DNA of 64,000 nt from the NCBI GenBank assembly GCA_000972765.1, contig CP011265.1, positions 3,717,001 through 3,781,000 on the forward strand. Reading direction: 5' to 3'. Shown piece by piece: positions 56,026 through 64,000 of this stretch. Position numbers and translations under genes: made by a program. The stretch's first letter is position 1, and every line of letters starts with the position of its first letter. The notes under the pieces were generated by a model. It made no database searches. It saw nothing but the letters and a program-made list of their open reading frames with translations, and was not told the origin of the DNA. This DNA is from Verrucomicrobia bacterium IMCC26134. Its GTDB lineage: Bacteria > Verrucomicrobiota > Verrucomicrobiia > Opitutales > Opitutaceae.

Positions 56026-56200
56026 CCCCGCGCTCCCCTTGCTTGCGTAAGGATTCCTTTACGGCGGTGCAGCCGCAGCTTTCACCTCCGGTGCCGCAAC
56101 CGGCTCCGGGGCGGCGGCGTTTTTTCCACGCGCCAAGGAGCAACGCGAACGCAGCCACGGCCACGATCAGGAGCGCGACGGGCGTTTGCCAATTTTCCAT
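56006..56200 (-). CDS. FeoB-associated Cys-rich membrane protein
   Basis: This 64-residue protein has one N-terminal membrane helix (TPVALLIVAVAAFALLLGAW), a basic KKRRR stop-transfer sequence and a Cys-rich tail (CGTGGESCGC). That is the plan of the small FeoB-associated proteins encoded right after feoB in many bacteria. Its end overlaps the end of the convergent metalloprotease gene by 20 bp. It follows feoB with a 24-bp gap. Confidence 0.85.
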   Translation of the reverse strand: MENWQTPVALLIVAVAAFALLLGAWKKRRRPGAGCGTGGESCGCTAVKESLRKQGERGATGRKA

Positions 56201-56224
56201 ACGGTCAAGGTAAGCGGATTTCGC

Positions 56225-58372
56225 TCAAAAGCCCAGCGCGCGGCCCACTTGGTAAACCACAAAGCACACGGCCCAGGCGGTGCCGGTCATGTAGGCGAGC
56301 TGGAAGAGGGGCCAGCGCCAGGAGTTCGTCTCCCGCTTCACCACCGCGATGGTGCTGATGCACTGCATGGCGAAGACGTAAAAGATCATCAGATTGAGGC
56401 AGATCAGAGGGGTGAAGAGCCGGGTGCCGTCGGGGCGTTTGGCGTCGCGCAGGGCGTCGCGGCGGCTGGTGTTGTCGTGGTCCTCGTTGCCGGTCTCCTC
56501 GACCGCGAAGATCACGCTCATGGAGCTGTTAAACACCTCGCGGGCGGCGAAGGACTGGATGAGGCCGATGCCGATGCGCCAGTCGAAGCCGAGCGGGGCG
56601 ATGAGCGGCTCGAGGACGTGGCCGGCGCGGCCGGCGTAGCTGTGCGCGAGGGCCTCGGTGGGCGGGGTGTTGTCACTGGATTTAGGATACGTGGCGAGGA
56701 ACCAGAGCACGATGGAGAGGGCGAGGATGATGGTGCCGGCGCGTTTCACGAAGAGGCCGGCGCGCTCCGCCATTTGCTGGAGCACGTCGCGCACGCGCGG
56801 CAGGCGGTAGGGCGGCAGCTCCATGATCATGAGCGGGGGCGCGCCGCGCAGGAGGGTTTTTTTAAAAAACCACGCGAAGAAAAACGCGCCGAAGGTGCCG
56901 AGGAAATACATGAGCAACATCAGCCCGACCTGCGCGCCGAGACGGGGTTTTTCGCCGGGGACCAGCGCGGCGATGAGCAGCAGGTAAACCGGCAGGCGGG
57001 CGGAGCAGCTCATGAACGGCGCCACGAGGATGGTGACGAGGCGGTCCTTGGGCTGCTCGATGGTGCGCGCGGCCATGATGCCGGGGATGGCGCAGGCGTA
57101 AGAGCTGAGCATGGGAATGAAGCTGCGGCCGTTCAGGCCGACCTTGCTCATCACGCGGTCCATGATGAAGGCGGCGCGCGCCATGTAGCCGGTGCTCTCC
57201 AGCAGCCCGATGAAGAAAAACAGGATCAAAATCTGGGGCAGAAAAACGAGCACGCCCTCGATGCCGGCGAGGCCGCCTTCGATGACAAGGTTGTGCAGGT
57301 CTCCCGGCGGCAGTTGCGAGGCAACCCACCCGGAAAGCGCGGCCATGACTCCCTCTATCCAGCCCATGGGAATGCCTGCGAGTGTAAAGATGCTGAGGAA
57401 CATCGTGCCCATGAGCGCGGCGAGAATGACCCAGCCCCAGAGCGGGTGCGTGACGACGGCGTCGATACGGTCGGCGGTGGAGTGGGCGTGGGGCGCGCCA
57501 TCGGCGCCGGCGGGGGCGGAGGTGGTGACGACTTCGGCGACGAGTTTACCGATAGCTTCGTAGCGCGCGGCGACGAGCAGGCCGGCCCAGTCGGTGCCGT
57601 CGGCGGACCAGCGGTTTTTCCACGATTCGAGGATCGTGAGGGTGGCAGGGCTGAGCGGGGTGGAACCGGCGACCCTCACCGGGTCCTGATCGGTGAGGAG
57701 GAGCAGGGCCTCGGCGCGGGCGACGAGCGGGTTTTTGCCTTCATCACGGGAGAGCGAAGCCTGTAACTCGGCGACGGCGGGGGCGATGGGCGCGGGCACG
57801 GCCCAGGCGTGGCGGGGCAGGGGGAGGTCATGGCGGGACAGGGCGAGCTTGAGCTCGATGATGCCCTTGCCGTGGGCGGCTTCGCAGGGGATGACGGGGA
57901 TGCCGAGCTCTCGGGAAAGGCGGTCGGTCTGGATGGAGAAACCGGCCTGGGCGGCGAGGTCCATCATGTTGAGCACGAGGATGACGGGCCGGCCGAGGTC
58001 GAGGATCTGGTGAACGAGGTAGAGGTTGCGCTCGAGGTTGGTGGCGTCGGTGATGCAGACGATGCGGTCGGGGGTGGGGGTGTCGGCGCGACGACCGAGG
58101 AGGATATCGCGGGTGACGGCCTCGTCAGGGGAGCGAGCGGCGAGTGAATAGGTGCCGGGCAGGTCGATGAGGGTCAGCGGCTGGCCGTGCTGGGTGTAGG
58201 CGGTGCCCACCTTGCGCTCGACGGTGACCCCCGGGTAGTTGCCGATTTTCTGCTTCAGGCCGGTGAGGGCGTTGAAAAGGGTGGATTTGCCGCAGTTCGG
58301 ATTACCCACGAGGGCATAGACCGGAGTGCGGGCTGGCGTGGGGGCAGGCGGGACGGTGGGAGCGACAGACAT
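56225..58372 (-). CDS. feoB: Ferrous iron transport protein B
   Basis: This 715-residue inner-membrane protein imports Fe(II). The N-terminal G domain has G1 GNPNCGKST (23-31), the NYPGVTVE switch I, G3 DLPG, G4 NMMD; the membrane part has Gate and core helices with conserved Cys text (MSCSARLPVYLLLIAALVP; GYMARAAFIMDRVMSKVGLNGRSFIPMLSSYACAIPGIMAART). The C-terminal YVFAMQCISTIAVVKRETNSWRWPLFQ is the family end. No feoA is near; only the small Cys-rich partner follows. Confidence 0.97.
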   Translation of the reverse strand: MSVAPTVPPAPTPARTPVYALVGNPNCGKSTLFNALTGLKQKIGNYPGVTVERKVGTAYTQHGQPLTLIDLPGTYSLAARSPDEAVTRDILLGRRADTPTPDRIVCITDATNLERNLYLVHQILDLGRPVILVLNMMDLAAQAGFSIQTDRLSRELGIPVIPCEAAHGKGIIELKLALSRHDLPLPRHAWAVPAPIAPAVAELQASLSRDEGKNPLVARAEALLLLTDQDPVRVAGSTPLSPATLTILESWKNRWSADGTDWAGLLVAARYEAIGKLVAEVVTTSAPAGADGAPHAHSTADRIDAVVTHPLWGWVILAALMGTMFLSIFTLAGIPMGWIEGVMAALSGWVASQLPPGDLHNLVIEGGLAGIEGVLVFLPQILILFFFIGLLESTGYMARAAFIMDRVMSKVGLNGRSFIPMLSSYACAIPGIMAARTIEQPKDRLVTILVAPFMSCSARLPVYLLLIAALVPGEKPRLGAQVGLMLLMYFLGTFGAFFFAWFFKKTLLRGAPPLMIMELPPYRLPRVRDVLQQMAERAGLFVKRAGTIILALSIVLWFLATYPKSSDNTPPTEALAHSYAGRAGHVLEPLIAPLGFDWRIGIGLIQSFAAREVFNSSMSVIFAVEETGNEDHDNTSRRDALRDAKRPDGTRLFTPLICLNLMIFYVFAMQCISTIAVVKRETNSWRWPLFQLAYMTGTAWAVCFVVYQVGRALGF

Positions 58373-58482
58373 GGGAAACGACTCGGGAAGAGACAGCGCG
58401 GCGAGCTAGATGGGACTGAGTCTCACTGTCAACTATGCCGTGGGGAGTGGGCGGGACGAAGGGCGAAGTAGAGGGCGAGGGC

Positions 58483-58944
58483 TTAGCGCTTGGACTTGAC
58501 GACTGCGTCCGTCCCCGGGGCGATTTGGGCGCTTTGCGGAGTGTATTGCATGAGCTCGATGCGGTTTCCATCGGGGTCGCTGAGCCAGGCCTGAAGGGAA
58601 TGATCAAGGCCGCCGCGAATCTCGCCGACCTCGACGCCGCGGGCGATCAGGGCGGCGCGGGTGGCGGCGAGGTTTTCGACTTCCAGGGCGAAGTGGTCGT
58701 AGCGATTGCCGGAGCTGAGTGGGGTAAAAGGTAGTGTGGCGTCGCCCCACTGGTCGGTGGCTCCGCGTTGGTCGAAGAACTCCACGAATTTAGTGTCGCC
58801 AAGGGCAATGTAGGCCCCGAAGAGCGAGCTGTCGGCGGCGGTGAAGCGGAACTTTACCGGGAGGCCGAGGCCGTCGCGGTAGAAGGCGATGAGGCGCTCG
58901 AGGTTGTTGGTGTGCAGGCAGAGGTGGGCGAGCCGGAGGATCAT
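58483..58944 (-). CDS. Glyoxalase/VOC-superfamily protein
   Basis: From the ATG at 58944 this 153-residue protein shows two beta-alpha-beta-beta-beta units: ILRLAHLCLHTNNLERLIAFYRDGLGLPVKFRF and YDHFALEVENLAATRAALIARGVEVGEIRGG, ending AWLSDPDGNRIELMQY. The His (LAHLCLH), His (DHFALEV) and Glu (NRIELMQ) positions could bind a metal, as in glyoxalase I. The substrate is unknown. It precedes feoB on the same strand with a 110-bp gap. Confidence 0.85.
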   Translation of the reverse strand: MILRLAHLCLHTNNLERLIAFYRDGLGLPVKFRFTAADSSLFGAYIALGDTKFVEFFDQRGATDQWGDATLPFTPLSSGNRYDHFALEVENLAATRAALIARGVEVGEIRGGLDHSLQAWLSDPDGNRIELMQYTPQSAQIAPGTDAVVKSKR

Positions 58945-59109
58945 ACCCGCAACGCAGACCATTCGTGCGCAAAGGTCAAAAGAAGCCCTCAGCCAGGGGG
59001 AGAGGGTGGTCCTTGGTTTGGTGCGGGCGGCGGATTGTCAGGGTTTTGTCAGGTGCTCGATTTTTAGCGGCGCGTGGATCATAACAAAGCCAACAGCTCC
59101 AACCTAACC

Positions 59110-60897
59110 ATGAAAACCTGTTCCCTTGCTTCGCTTCGTTTGCTCGCGGCCTTGGCCGCTTTTGCCTCCGTGCTGCCCCTGGTTTCCCCGCCTGTTTACG
59201 CCGGCGCGTCGGTGGCGACTGCGGAGGGAACGCCTGCGCCGCTCAGCGCCGAGTCGCGGCTCACGGCGGCGACGGTCTATCCGGACCGCGCGGTTGTCAC
59301 GCGGGTGGCGAAGGTGGCCATGCCGTCCGGCAACGCGGAGGTGGTGTTTGCCGGATTGCCGGCGGGATTAATGGATGAGTCGGTGCAGGTGAGCGCGAAA
59401 GGAGCGGTAGCGGCGACGCTGCTGGATGTCGCGACCCGCACGGTCTTCGTGAGCGCCGAACCGGATGCACGGGTAAAAGTGCTGGAAGACAAGCTCGCGG
59501 CTTTGCAGTGCGAGGAGCGTGTGTTGACCGATCGGGTCGCCGTGCTGGAGTCGCAGCGTGGCCTGGTGGCGGCTATCGAAAAAGCCAGCACCACACCTGC
59601 TTCCGCAGCGAGCGGCACCACGCCACCGACGCGGCCGTCGCTGGAGGATTATACCAAGCTGCTCGCCTTCTCCGCTGAGCAACGCGGGCGCTTGAACACC
59701 GACGCGCAGCAGCTCGACCTTGAGCGGGTCGCTTTGGCGGAAAAAATCGCCGCCGCCGAGGGCCAGTTGAAGGAAATGCGCGGACAGCAATCCGGCCGTC
59801 GCGCGACCAAGGTCGTGACGGTGAGGCTCGCTGCCTCCGCCGAAGGACCGGTGACGCTGAGCCTCGCCTATGCCTTGCCCGGCGCGAGCTGGACGCCCGC
59901 TTACGACGCGCGCCTGCACCGCGCCGAGCGCCAGGTGCTGCTTGATGCCTTCGGCGTGGTGCGCAACTCGACCGGCGAGGATTGGACGGGCGTCGCGCTC
60001 ACGCTTTCCACCGCGCGGCCCGGCCTCGGCGGTTCGGCACCGGAGATCGGCGCGTGGTATGTGGATGTGGCGTTCGAGAAAAGTGAGCGCCCCGCCCGGC
60101 CAAATCCTTCAAGCACCACGCTCGTCGGATTTTTTAGTAACAGCGCAATGATGGTCACCGACGGTGCCGTCGCGCCCGCCTCGGCACCCGTGGAGGAAAA
60201 AGCCGGTTACGCCACCGCCGCCGTGGAGTCCGCTGCCACCAGCGTGAGTTTCCGTATCGTCACGCCGGTCACCCTCGCGAGCGACAACACCCCCCAGCGT
60301 GTGCCCCTCGGTTCCGCTGGGTTTGACGCCGCGCTTCAATACCAGGCCACGCCGAAGTTGCAGGAGACCGCCTTCCTCGCCGCTTACGTCACCAACACCA
60401 GCGAACTGCCCTTCCTCGGCGGCGCGCTCAACGTGTTCCTCGACGACACCTTCGTCGCCACTGCGCGTCTCGCCACCACCATGCCAGGGGAGAAATTCAC
60501 CCTCAATCTCGGGGCCGACGAGGGCGTGGCCATCAAGCGCAAGATCGTATCGCGCTTCACTGAGGACACTGGCTTTACCACCAAGAGCCGCCGCACCACC
60601 TACGACATCCTCGTGACCGTCACGAATAACAAACGCACCTCCGAGCGCATCGTGATCAAAGACACCGTGCCCGTCGCGCGTGACGAGAAGATCATCGTCA
60701 AACTGCTCGCTCCCGTCGAACGCGACTTACTCAAGCCCGAGGATGCCGCCGCTCAACCTCCGAAGCTGGGTATGGCGCGTGACGCCGATGGCAAACTGAC
60801 CTGGCGCCTCGACCTCAAGCCTGGAGAAAAACGCGAACTACCCCTGCGCTTCAGCATCGAACACCCCGCCGACCTGTCGGTATCCGGGGTCGAGTAA
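59110..60897 (+). CDS. MuiA-like protein (DUF4140-DUF4139)
   Basis: From the ATG at 59110 this 595-residue protein has a signal peptide (LRLLAALAAFASVLPLVSPPVYAG), a DUF4140 domain starting TAATVYPDRAVVTRVAKVAMPSGNAEVVFAGLPAGLMDESVQV, a coiled-coil stretch (about 130-235) and a DUF4139 domain with SYALPGASWTPAYDARL-like text, LSTARPGLGGSAPEI and the C-terminal VTVTNNKRTSERIVIKDTVPVARDEKI. This is the mucoidy-inhibitor-A family found in secreted bacterial proteins; role unknown. Complete. Confidence 0.85.
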   Translation: MKTCSLASLRLLAALAAFASVLPLVSPPVYAGASVATAEGTPAPLSAESRLTAATVYPDRAVVTRVAKVAMPSGNAEVVFAGLPAGLMDESVQVSAKGAVAATLLDVATRTVFVSAEPDARVKVLEDKLAALQCEERVLTDRVAVLESQRGLVAAIEKASTTPASAASGTTPPTRPSLEDYTKLLAFSAEQRGRLNTDAQQLDLERVALAEKIAAAEGQLKEMRGQQSGRRATKVVTVRLAASAEGPVTLSLAYALPGASWTPAYDARLHRAERQVLLDAFGVVRNSTGEDWTGVALTLSTARPGLGGSAPEIGAWYVDVAFEKSERPARPNPSSTTLVGFFSNSAMMVTDGAVAPASAPVEEKAGYATAAVESAATSVSFRIVTPVTLASDNTPQRVPLGSAGFDAALQYQATPKLQETAFLAAYVTNTSELPFLGGALNVFLDDTFVATARLATTMPGEKFTLNLGADEGVAIKRKIVSRFTEDTGFTTKSRRTTYDILVTVTNNKRTSERIVIKDTVPVARDEKIIVKLLAPVERDLLKPEDAAAQPPKLGMARDADGKLTWRLDLKPGEKRELPLRFSIEHPADLSVSGVE

Positions 60898-61067
60898 AGC
60901 GCGAAGAAGAATAGAAGAATGGCTGTAACCCTCACTCGAGATGAACGAGTCCTGAGTGCAACAGGGCCAGCGGGGCGTTCGTGCCCATACCTCGTCGTGC
61001 GCTTCGATGAAACCGGCGCATCTTCATGCAGAAGAATAAGTGAATAAGGGGTTTTAAGGAAATAGGG

Positions 61068-61095
61068 TTGTATCTATTGGGAAGTAATTTATAGT
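61068..61095 (+). promoter_or_regulatory. Candidate promoter of the lyase gene
   Basis: TTGTAT (61068-61073) and TATAGT (61090-61095) are separated by 16 bp in an AT-rich tract, giving a leader of roughly 200 nt. The -10 matches consensus at 5 of 6. Confidence 0.4.
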
Positions 61096-61140
61096 TATAA
61101 AACAATGTTCCCAAGCTACCCCTTCAGTTTGGCTGATCGT

Positions 61141-61250
61141 TTGCGTGCCTTTAAGACGGCCCCGACGGTTGGCGTGAGTCCGCCAATTCTTGGGCAACGG
61201 GGCGGTTTGTGCGGTGATGCCGGCTTGAACGAATCAGGAAACATCCGCCT
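61141..61250 (+). ncRNA. Candidate riboswitch-like structured leader
   Basis: A nested structure is visible: GCCCCG (61159-61164) with CGGGGC (61198-61203) enclosing a perfect 6-bp hairpin TTGGCG/CGCCAA (61169-61174 and 61181-61186, loop TGAGTC). The order GGCGTGAGTCC, GGGCAACGG and ATCAGGAAAC (61233-61242) followed by TCCGCC is reminiscent of the cobalamin-riboswitch core (GGUGxGAGUCC, GCAACGGU, GUCAGGAxACCUGCC). The match is by memory and incomplete (no clear GGGAA block), so this is a candidate only. Confidence 0.35.
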
Positions 61251-61298
61251 CAGCCGAGCTGAACAACGATCGCCGCATAAAGTTCTCAATTTTTAATC

Positions 61299-64000
61299 AT
61301 GAAACCCAGTTCATCGTTTCTAAGTAGCTCCGTAGCTCTTGTGCGCAAAAGCCTGCCAATTGCCCTAGCTGCATGGGCTTCCCTGTTCGTCGTCGCGCCG
61401 GTTCGAGCTGCCGATCTGCTCGTCGAGGACTTCGAATCTTATTCCACCGGCGTTGCGATTCCCACGGTCGCGGTCGGCACCTCCGTAAGCGGCGTCAAGT
61501 CGTCCGGCCAGGTCACGGCGATCGCCGGGGTAAGCGCGATCGGGAGCGGCGGGAAGGTCGCGTGGTTGAATGACGTTATCGCGGGCGCTGGCGGAGGTGG
61601 CCAGTTGGAGCTCAATGCCGGTGCGTCCGCGCAGACCACCCTAGCGGTTGCCTTTGAGATTTTCAACAACGGCACTCCTGCGACCACTATGCCGATCAAC
61701 ATCGGACTTTTGGCTTGGAATAGCACCGTTGCCACCGCCGGCGGCTCCAGCGCGAAACGCATCGCCGGCATTACTTTCACCCAGTCCGGAAACGCCACCA
61801 TCCAGTCCTACTCGATTCAGGGCAATGGCACCGTATCCTCCGGGCTGACTTATGACCGCACGAGCAAGCAGTCCATCAAACTTTATGCAAACGACCACGA
61901 TACCACGTCCATCAACTACATCGGTCCGGATTCCGTTTTTCGCACGCTGAACGCCAACAGCTTCTCGGTATTCCTCAACGGGGCCTTCGTCCTTACCGCT
62001 CCACTCAACCCGTCCGCCACCGACAACAGCGCAACTCCGGTCGCCCTGACGGGGAACAGCAATCTCGGCCGAATCGGCTTTAACACCTCGACGACCAACA
62101 CCGGCAATTGGCTCATCGATAATGTCGTCATCTCCGAGATGCCCGCCGGGGTCTTGCCGCCCGCCTCCGTGGTCACCAGTGCGCTGACCGCCAGCGGACA
62201 GGTTGGTAACGCCTTTAGCTACCAGATCACGGCATCAAACACGCCGACTTCTTTCAACGCCACCGGCCTCCCCTCCGGTCTGAGTATCAACACCGCGACC
62301 GGAGCCATCACGGGCACGCCCGCCGCCAGCGGGACCTCGAACATCACCCTCTCCGCCACCAATACTGGTGGCACGGGCACGGCGACGTTGGTCTTAACGG
62401 TTACCGGGCCTGCTCCGGCGATCACCAGTGCGCTCACCGCGAGTGGTCGTGAGTCCTCGGCCTTCAGCTACCAGATCACCGCGTCGGGATCACCGTCGTC
62501 ATTTGGCGCCACGGGTCTGCCGGGCGGGCTGAGCGTCAACACGGGCACCGGAGCCATCACGGGAACACCAGCCGTGGGCACAGCAGGAAGTTGGAATGTC
62601 ACGATCTCCGCCACGGCAGGCGGTTCCACCGGCACGGCCACCCTGACACTGACGGTGGCGAGCCGATTCGATGCCTTGAGGACTGCGTGGATGAATACGT
62701 TGATCGCAGACGTAACTGGCTCAAAGAGCACCTCCAGCATCAACACCCGGTCTGCCGGTTATCAAGGCACGATGGTTTACACCGTGAGCGCGATCAAAGT
62801 CACCAACGGCGGCTCGGGTTACACGACTGTCCCTACCGTAACGATCACGGGAGCCACGGGCAGCGGTGCCACCGCCACGGCGACGATCTCGGCCGGCAAA
62901 GTTTCTGCGATCACCGTGAGCAGTGGCGGTTCGGGCTACACCACCACTCCGACCGTGACCCTTAGTGGAGGTGGCGGCACGGGCGTAGTTGCGACGCCAC
63001 TGATTGCCATCTGGAGTGATTTGCCTCTCGCCGCCCAAACGGGGGTGACCGCGGATGTCGCTTCGGGAAACATCGCCGACAGTTTTAAGCGCCTCGAATA
63101 CATGGCGCAGGCTTACGCCATACCCGGTTGTGCGCTCTACCAGAATAGCTCCCTGCTGGCCGCGATCGTAGGCGGGCTGGATTGGATGACCTCGAATGTC
63201 TACACCTCCACCGGCACGCTGTTTGGCAACTGGTATGATTGGGAAGTGGCCGCTCCACAGGCGCTCAACAACGCTACGGTCCTGCTCCTCTCCAACCCCG
63301 CTGCGTTGACCACGACTCAGGTCGCCAACTACGTCAAAGCGGCGTATAATTTCGGGCCCGACAGCGTTAATCAAAAGGACTACTTCTTCTGGGGCGCTCT
63401 GACCGGGGCCAACACCTCGAACGCCGCGCTCACCATGGCGGTTCAGGGTATTTTGCTCGGTAACAACACGGCCACCGTCACCCGTTTCTGGCAAAACACC
63501 GCGGGCCACCCGGTGAATCCACAAACCGACTACGTCATCAGCGGAAGCCTTTTGCTCGATGAGGCCCAGGGTAATCTGAGCGGCAATAACCCCTTCGATT
63601 TCAGCGGACGAAGTGTTTTTACTCCGGTCACGAGTGGAGATGGGTTTTACGAGGACGGTTCCTTTATCTTTCACTACAATATCCCTTACACCGGCCAATA
63701 TGGGCAGGAGTTGATGGAGAATATCTCCATTCTGGTGAAGCTTCTCTACGGTTCGCCGTGGCAAATCACCGACCCGGAGCTATCCAACATCTACGGCTGG
63801 ATCACCGAAAGCTTTGCGCCCTTGATGTATCACGGCGCCATGATGGACATGGTTCGCGGCCGCGCTATCGCTTCGTCTTCTTCCGATGAGTTCAACGTCG
63901 GCGCCAAGGTCATCGCAAACATCCGCTCGGTCGCCAGCTTCGCCCCGTCCGCCACGGCCGCCGTGCTGACCTCCTTTGCGGATTCGCCTCAATTGCCGCC
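61299..64000 (+). CDS. Polysaccharide lyase family 8-like protein, 5' part
   Basis: The frame from the ATG at 61299 is open to the window end (about 900 codons). In order: a signal peptide (ending about VAPVRA), an N-terminal beta domain (about 40-285), two He_PIG-type Ig-like repeats (about 62158-62409 and 62410-62659), then the PL8 alpha/alpha toroid beginning [14 protein letters not shown]. Lyase marks are [40 protein letters not shown] (candidate catalytic Asn) and [17 protein letters not shown] with the candidate His and Tyr. Between the first helix and the IWSDLP segment a block with two GSGYTT repeats (about 62770-63000) is inserted. PL8 enzymes cleave hyaluronan, chondroitin, alginate or xanthan; the substrate is open. 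Confidence 0.85.
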   Translation, partial: MKPSSSFLSSSVALVRKSLPIALAAWASLFVVAPVRAADLLVEDFESYSTGVAIPTVAVGTSVSGVKSSGQVTAIAGVSAIGSGGKVAWLNDVIAGAGGGGQLELNAGASAQTTLAVAFEIFNNGTPATTMPINIGLLAWNSTVATAGGSSAKRIAGITFTQSGNATIQSYSIQGNGTVSSGLTYDRTSKQSIKLYANDHDTTSINYIGPDSVFRTLNANSFSVFLNGAFVLTAPLNPSATDNSATPVALTGNSNLGRIGFNTSTTNTGNWLIDNVVISEMPAGVLPPASVVTSALTASGQVGNAFSYQITASNTPTSFNATGLPSGLSINTATGAITGTPAASGTSNITLSATNTGGTGTATLVLTVTGPAPAITSALTASGRESSAFSYQITASGSPSSFGATGLPGGLSVNTGTGAITGTPAVGTAGSWNVTISATAGGSTGTATLTLTVASRFDALRTAWMNTLIADVTGSKSTSSINTRSAGYQGTMVYTVSAIKVTNGGSGYTTVPTVTITGATGSGATATATISAGKVSAITVSSGGSGYTTTPTVTLSGGGGTGVVATPLIAIWSDLPLAAQTGVTADVASGNIADSFKRLEYMAQAYAIPGCALYQNSSLLAAIVGGLDWMTSNVYTSTGTLFGNWYDWEVAAPQALNNATVLLLSNPAALTTTQVANYVKAAYNFGPDSVNQKDYFFWGALTGANTSNAALTMAVQGILLGNNTATVTRFWQNTAGHPVNPQTDYVISGSLLLDEAQGNLSGNNPFDFSGRSVFTPVTSGDGFYEDGSFIFHYNIPYTGQYGQELMENISILVKLLYGSPWQITDPELSNIYGWITESFAPLMYHGAMMDMVRGRAIASSSSDEFNVGAKVIANIRSVASFAPSATAAVLTSFADSPQLP

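Larger units (their letters stand above)
60898..61298. other. Leader region of the PL8 lyase gene
   Basis: This 401-bp gap between two plus-strand genes holds an AT-rich block (about 61040-61110) with a candidate promoter, then a GC-rich structured block (61141-61250) and a short AT stretch before the ATG at 61299. A 63-codon ORF at 61105-61296 lies on the structured block and has no coding signs. Confidence 0.5.

Noticed and set aside
56186-57766. 526-codon plus-strand ORF
   Set aside because: Antisense shadow of feoB caused by high GC; the FeoB frame has all family motifs.
61105-61296. 63-codon ORF in the lyase leader
   Set aside because: Overlaps the structured RNA candidate, has no known pattern and ends just before the lyase ATG; could at most be a leader peptide.
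62721-63764. 347-codon minus-strand ORF
   Set aside because: Antisense to the PL8 lyase frame, which carries recognisable catalytic motifs in the same stretch.

Overview
The window looks like a chromosomal segment of a Verrucomicrobiota bacterium, most likely of the Opitutaceae/Opitutales. This is inferred from gene content: a deoxyhypusine-synthase-like enzyme, a bacterial GH3-family protein, DUF5069 and TIGR03067 proteins, autotransporter-associated beta-strand (PATR) secreted proteins and a PL8 lyase, in moderately GC-rich DNA with few Shine-Dalgarno sites. Housekeeping genes dominate: dnaN, pssA, mnmE, mnmG, trmB, a complete eight-gene F1Fo ATP synthase operon, aroE, a topoisomerase IV B subunit and feoB.

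Layout. 1-4.5 kb: 3' end of a deoxyhypusine-synthase-like gene with terminator, then on the minus strand a membrane protein of unknown function, dnaN, pssA and a solitary RelE/ParE-like protein. 4.6-9.2 kb: a sugar-type ABC importer whose solute-binding protein is fused to the first permease. The fused gene is split by an intact IS3-group element (1280 bp, 3-bp target duplication). 9.2-19.2 kb: a four-PAS/PP2C phosphatase, a PHP phosphatase, mnmE, mnmG (with a perfect 16-bp parS-type palindrome inside it), a PhoB/PhoR-type two-component pair and trmB. 19.3-26.3 kb: atpB-E-F-H-A-G-D-C, closed by a terminator.

26-47.8 kb: mixed small operons. They include a kinase-like orphan, a CNNM/CorC-type transporter, a 38-residue histone-H1-like peptide, a prepilin peptidase, an RluA-like protein lacking the catalytic Asp, a hydrolase-GH3 pair, a transglutaminase-like protein with Cys changed to Ser, a TlpA-like lipoprotein, a LysR regulator divergent from a PLP-binding protein, a HupE/UreJ-like protein, a SirB1-like protein, aroE and parE. 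47.8-64 kb: a very GC-rich stretch with a DUF255/YyaL protein, a degenerate RNase III-like domain, an FKBP isomerase, a split prodomain plus metzincin/PATR giant protein, feoB with its small partner, a VOC protein, a MuiA-like protein, and a PL8 lyase (cut by the window end) with a structured leader.

How the genes fit together. MnmE/MnmG and TrmB modify tRNA, and the ATP synthase c subunit looks proton-type. The secreted lyase, the metalloprotease and the (now disrupted) ABC importer suggest a polymer-degrading lifestyle. Several proteins keep a recognisable fold but lack a catalytic residue (RluA-like, transglutaminase-like, RNase III-like, prepilin peptidase motif variant). No obvious new multi-gene defence system is visible. 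The most unusual items are the parS-type site, the SBP-permease fusion and its IS disruption, two candidate structured RNAs (about 35.85-36.0 kb and 61.14-61.25 kb), the atpE-atpF hairpin, the short delta subunit, the kinase-like orphan and the lyase with an inserted repeat block.
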